Assembly (NCBI RefSeq): GCF_019931275.1
Contig: NZ_JAIOTY010000002.1
Location: 1,328,631-1,392,630 of the forward strand
Origin: Nitratidesulfovibrio sp. SRB-5
GTDB lineage: Bacteria > Desulfobacterota > Desulfovibrionia > Desulfovibrionales > Desulfovibrionaceae
Direction of reading: 5' to 3'
Length of the DNA stretch: 64,000 nt
The notes under the pieces are model-generated. The model was given only the letters and a program-made list of their open reading frames with translations, made no database searches and was not told the DNA's origin. The translations under genes were made by a program, and so were the position numbers. The number at the start of each line of letters is the position of its first letter. The first letter of the stretch is position 1. This document shows positions 61,071 to 64,000 of the stretch, in pieces.

Positions 61071-61902
61071 GCGGGCTTGGGCTGCGGCAGAGGGGCGACT
61101 GGGGGGCGCTTGCTGCGCTGATGCGGCAGGGGGGGGGGGCGCTGGGGCCGCGGGTGACGAGCTTGTTGCGTTTTCTTTGGGCGGTAAGGTGCGCGTAGTC
61201 TGGTTGCACCCGCGTGATGCGTGCAGCAGGCCGACGGCTGCGCTTTGTGTGCTGGGAATCGTCGTTACGGGGGGAGGGCTGGCGACTCATCCTTGGGATT
61301 CGATGTGAGCTCTGTAGGTGATCCCACTGTGCTCATGGCGCATATGGACCAAACGCCACCCCAACGACAGGAGGTCTGTCGGCCTCTTTTGAAGGGAGCG
61401 GACCGGTTTGCGCCGGAGGCGGTTTGGGGAGCTGGGGATCGTCAGCCGCTCGGGCTGGTGCCTGATTATGTTTGCGGCCCGCACCTTGTGAGGTTGCGGG
61501 CCGCCTGCAGCCGATTATCGGCCTTGTATATGGGGGGGGCAAGGCGGGATCCTCCGCTGCAGTTTTGCCCGGCCATCGGGTAAGCGCCGGACCGTGGCGA
61601 GCCTTAGGGGGGGCAAGGTCACCACTTCTGTTGAAAACTACTCTGCAAAGTCAGTGGAAGCTATTAGATTGATAATTGCACAGGAAGATAAAAAATAACG
61701 CTTTTGAGTGGTGTTGCTTTCTAATTGACAATATTTCACGTGGTGTAAATAGTGTATCATCAACTGGTTTTTTTGTTGGCATAGTTGTGTTTTTATATTT
61801 GAATTGTGTTTATTTGGCGTGGTAGTGCGGTCCGCGCTTGGTGTGGGCATGTGCTTGTGTCGAGTGTTGTAATTGTCTTTTTCCTTTGGAAAGGGACTGA
61901 GA
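61071..61902. other. Gene-poor stretch with G-runs, then AT-rich promoter region
   Basis: 61071-61330 may be further decayed element sequence. There is an 11-G run at 61129-61139. A strong hairpin at 61474-61504 (GCGGCCCGCA with TGCGGGCCGC) follows, then after ~61620 the sequence turns AT-rich. A TTGACA at 61725-61730 with TAAATA 15 bases on is a possible promoter for the next gene. No coding region supported. Confidence 0.45.
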
Positions 61903-63372
61903 ATGGCCAGTATTCTGATGATCGGGTATCAGGCGGACTTGTATGCCCATCTGTCTCGCCTGCTTGTCCGTGAAGGGCATACGCTGCATCTCGCCTCATC
62001 GTTCGACGAGGGGGTGGAATACTGCGATTCGTTCCAGTGCTGTCTTGTGGTGCTTGAGGAGGGTGTAGTCCCTGTAATGTCAGTTGCAATATCAACTTTG
62101 CGTTCAATGTCTGCATCTCCGCATGTTGTGGTGGTTTCTGAACGGTATGATGCGAATTTTGGGCAGGAGGTTATTCTTGGTGGCGCACTGAATTATATGC
62201 AAAAGGGAACTGCTCCTCGTGCAATATGCGCATTGATAAGTCATCTTCCGGGCATATCTGCTGATGAAAATCATGTTTCGTCGTTTCGAGAGTTTGGTAT
62301 TTACGGTAGCTCTGCCAAGCTTCAGGTGCAACTTAGTATAATAAGCCGTTCTCGCAGTGCGGATGTCAATGTGTTGTTGCAAGGCGAAACGGGCACGGGG
62401 AAAGAGTTGTTTGCCAAGGCCATCCACCGGATGAGTCCACGGAAGGATGGCCCGTTGATTACTGTGGATTGTGCCTCTTTGCCTGAGCATCTCGTTGAAA
62501 GTTTGCTCTTGGGGTATTCGCAGGGCGCATTTACCGGAGCGGCCCGGTCGCGGGTGGGACTCATCAAGCAGGCAGACGGGGGTACCCTGTTTCTGGACGA
62601 GGTGGGCGAGTTGCCTCTGGCGCTGCAGAAGAAGTTTCTGCGTGTCTTGCACGAGCGGCGCTATCGCCCCGTGGGCGGGGGCAAGGAAGAGACAAGCAAC
62701 TTCAGGCTGGTGGCGGCGACCAACAGGGATTTGCAGGAAATGGTCCGGCTGGGGACGTTCCGCGATGACCTGCTGTACCGTATCGGTACGATGAAAGTGT
62801 TGCTTCCTCCATTGCGTGAGCGAGGCGCGGACGTGATCGAGATAGCCGAACATCTGCTGGAGGCGAGAGCCGCGGCCAATGGCGGCAGCCCACGGCAGAT
62901 GTCGGCGGACTTCAAGGCCCGCTTGCTGGCGTATCCGTGGCCGGGGAACATTCGGGAACTCGTCAACGTCATAGATTGCACGCTGGCAGTGGCCACGGAT
63001 GGCGATGTGCTGTTTGCCGAGCATCTGCCCGCGACGATTCATGCGGGGATGCTGCAAGCCAGCAATCATGCGTGGTCCGGCCCCAGGCAGGGGGCTGCCC
63101 ACAGGCGGGACGGGATGGCGCAAGGCCCGGCTGTAGTGGATGATGATGCGCGCCTGCATTCTGGAGAGGATATTGCGGTCTCCATTTCGCGGCCGCATGT
63201 CATTCCTTCATTTCGCGAGGCGAAGCGCGAGGCGATGGAGAGTTTCGAACGGACCTACCTTTCCAAGTTGTATGCAGAGGCTCAGGGTAATGTGCATAAT
63301 GCATGCGCATTGTCGAACCTGTCCCGGGCCAGGCTGTATGAACTGATGAGGAAGTACGATCTGCTGAATTGA
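61903..63372 (+). CDS. Sigma54 activator with atypical receiver domain
   Basis: A 489-residue NtrC-family regulator. The N-terminal ~120 residues resemble a response-regulator receiver (ASILMIGYQADLYAHLSRLL), but the phosphoacceptor position reads CLVVLEEGV with Glu rather than Asp, so it may be phosphorylation-independent. The AAA+ domain has LQGETGTGKELFAK, the sigma54 loop QGAFTGAARS and GTLFLDEVGELP. The C terminus has a Fis-like HTH (NVHNACALSNLSRARLYELM). ATG at 61903 after AAGGGA. It is divergent from the TauE-like gene and is an alternative controller of the sigma54 promoters at 57.1 and 60.2 kb. Confidence 0.87.
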   Translation: MASILMIGYQADLYAHLSRLLVREGHTLHLASSFDEGVEYCDSFQCCLVVLEEGVVPVMSVAISTLRSMSASPHVVVVSERYDANFGQEVILGGALNYMQKGTAPRAICALISHLPGISADENHVSSFREFGIYGSSAKLQVQLSIISRSRSADVNVLLQGETGTGKELFAKAIHRMSPRKDGPLITVDCASLPEHLVESLLLGYSQGAFTGAARSRVGLIKQADGGTLFLDEVGELPLALQKKFLRVLHERRYRPVGGGKEETSNFRLVAATNRDLQEMVRLGTFRDDLLYRIGTMKVLLPPLRERGADVIEIAEHLLEARAAANGGSPRQMSADFKARLLAYPWPGNIRELVNVIDCTLAVATDGDVLFAEHLPATIHAGMLQASNHAWSGPRQGAAHRRDGMAQGPAVVDDDARLHSGEDIAVSISRPHVIPSFREAKREAMESFERTYLSKLYAEAQGNVHNACALSNLSRARLYELMRKYDLLN

Positions 63373-63418
63373 TATTTATGTTGCCGTCATCGTTCTTCGG
63401 CCTTGCAGGATCGCAGTC

Positions 63419-64000
63419 ATGATTCTCGAAATTGCGTGCCGCAATCTTTTTCACGACCGCGTAAGGCTCGTCGTGACACTTACAGGCATCGTCTTTGCCG
63501 TGGTGCTGGTAACGATACAGTGCGGGCTTTTTCTGGGGTTCATCACCACCATCTCTGGCGTGGTGGACAACAGTCAGGCCGACTTGTGGGTGACCTCGCG
63601 CGGGGTCAAGACGTTCGACATCGCCATGCCCATGCCCGAAAGCCGGGTACAGCAGGTTCTGGGGGTAGAGGGGGTGGCGGACGCCGCAGGGATGGTCGTG
63701 GACTTCTCTTTCTGGAAGAAGCCGGATGGCGGGCAGGAGTCCATAGAAATCATCGCCTTTGAGAAACGCAAAGGCCTTGGTGGTCCATGGAACATGATCG
63801 AGGGTGATGCAACGCGCCTGGACGCCGAGGACTCGGTGATAATGGACACCCTCTATCTGGAAAAACTGGGCGTCACTTCACTTGGCGAACAGGTTGAAAT
63901 AGTGGCCCATCGAGCCAGGGTGATGGGCTTCACCATCGGCATTCGCTCCTTCACCACATCGCCCTACGTATTCACCGACTACCGCAACGGGCATCTCTAT
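63419..64000 (+). CDS. FtsX/DevC-like ABC transporter permease (5' part, runs off the window)
   Basis: 194 codons to the window end. It begins MILEIACRNLFHDRVRLVV, with a first membrane helix (TLTGIVFAVVLVTIQCGLFLGF) and then a MacB-type periplasmic domain starting SGVVDNSQADLWVTSRGVKTF. This resembles DevC-type permeases of tripartite efflux systems. It starts 47 bases after the activator gene on the same strand; an ATPase and a membrane-fusion gene would be expected beyond the window. Confidence 0.75.
   Translation, partial: MILEIACRNLFHDRVRLVVTLTGIVFAVVLVTIQCGLFLGFITTISGVVDNSQADLWVTSRGVKTFDIAMPMPESRVQQVLGVEGVADAAGMVVDFSFWKKPDGGQESIEIIAFEKRKGLGGPWNMIEGDATRLDAEDSVIMDTLYLEKLGVTSLGEQVEIVAHRARVMGFTIGIRSFTTSPYVFTDYRNGHLY

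Overview
The window looks like chromosome of a high-GC, anaerobic, sulfate-reducing Desulfovibrio/Nitratidesulfovibrio-type bacterium. The signs are a class I hybrid-cluster protein with the Cys spacing of Desulfovibrio Hcp, a flavodiiron protein, a RicT-type PSP1 protein, a sulfo-lyase-like enzyme pair with a TauE/SafE exporter, and the GC-rich codon use of the housekeeping genes. The species is an inference.

Region 1 (1-21.4 kb) is ordinary backbone: a GGDEF protein with a degenerate receiver, a XerC-type recombinase, a nitronate monooxygenase-like flavoprotein, an AddAB-type helicase-nuclease pair, a phosphofructokinase, two GT2 glycosyltransferases, an HD phosphohydrolase, RicT, MetRS, a VTT/TVP38 membrane protein and a small LAB_N-like membrane protein. 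It ends at an initiator tRNA-Met with a perfect 17-bp-spaced promoter. Two structured hairpin elements with the same core lie just 3' of two minus-strand genes.

Region 2 (21,404-45,854) is a 24.4-kb integrative element inserted into the 3' part of tRNA-fMet, bounded by a 54-bp direct repeat. It carries an AlpA-like protein, a RepA-like helicase, three overlapping micro-ORFs, a CobS/CobT-like AAA-VWA module with a DUF3150-like and a WGR-domain protein, an ERF annealing protein with a Cas4-like nuclease, a ParE toxin pair plus a one-chain antitoxin-toxin fusion, an inovirus Gp2-like HUH protein, a secreted nuclease, an unknown protein coupled to the integrase, and the integrase. Between IS copies sits a nitrosative/oxidative-stress cargo: an AT-rich diguanylate cyclase gene, fprA, hcp and a norB-like gene cut by an ISL3 end.

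Region 3 (45.9-61.9 kb) starts with relics: a second copy of the element's left-end sequence and a frameshifted phage repressor. A sigma54-dependent metabolic locus follows. Read on the minus strand it contains a TauE/SafE exporter, a dicarboxylate:cation symporter with a coupled small membrane protein, and then an eight-gene operon: SdhA/FrdA-like flavoprotein, SdhC-like anchor, an SdhB iron-sulfur subunit fused to a Rieske protein, a cytochrome b fused to cytochrome c, two-subunit fumarase, and SuyA/SuyB (sulfolactate sulfo-lyase/altronate dehydratase family). Both transcription units have a -24/-12 promoter and, 81 and 102 bp upstream of it, almost the same 18-bp dyad. Sigma54 activators flank the locus. 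The gene order suggests uptake of a C4 (perhaps sulfonated) dicarboxylate, oxidation into a dedicated quinone-cytochrome bc complex, hydration, desulfonation and sulfite export. This is the best candidate for an undescribed system. Decayed partial copies of suyAB and of the element's cobS-ERF module lie on either side.

Region 4 (61.9-64 kb) holds a second sigma54 activator and the start of an FtsX/DevC-like ABC permease cut by the window edge.
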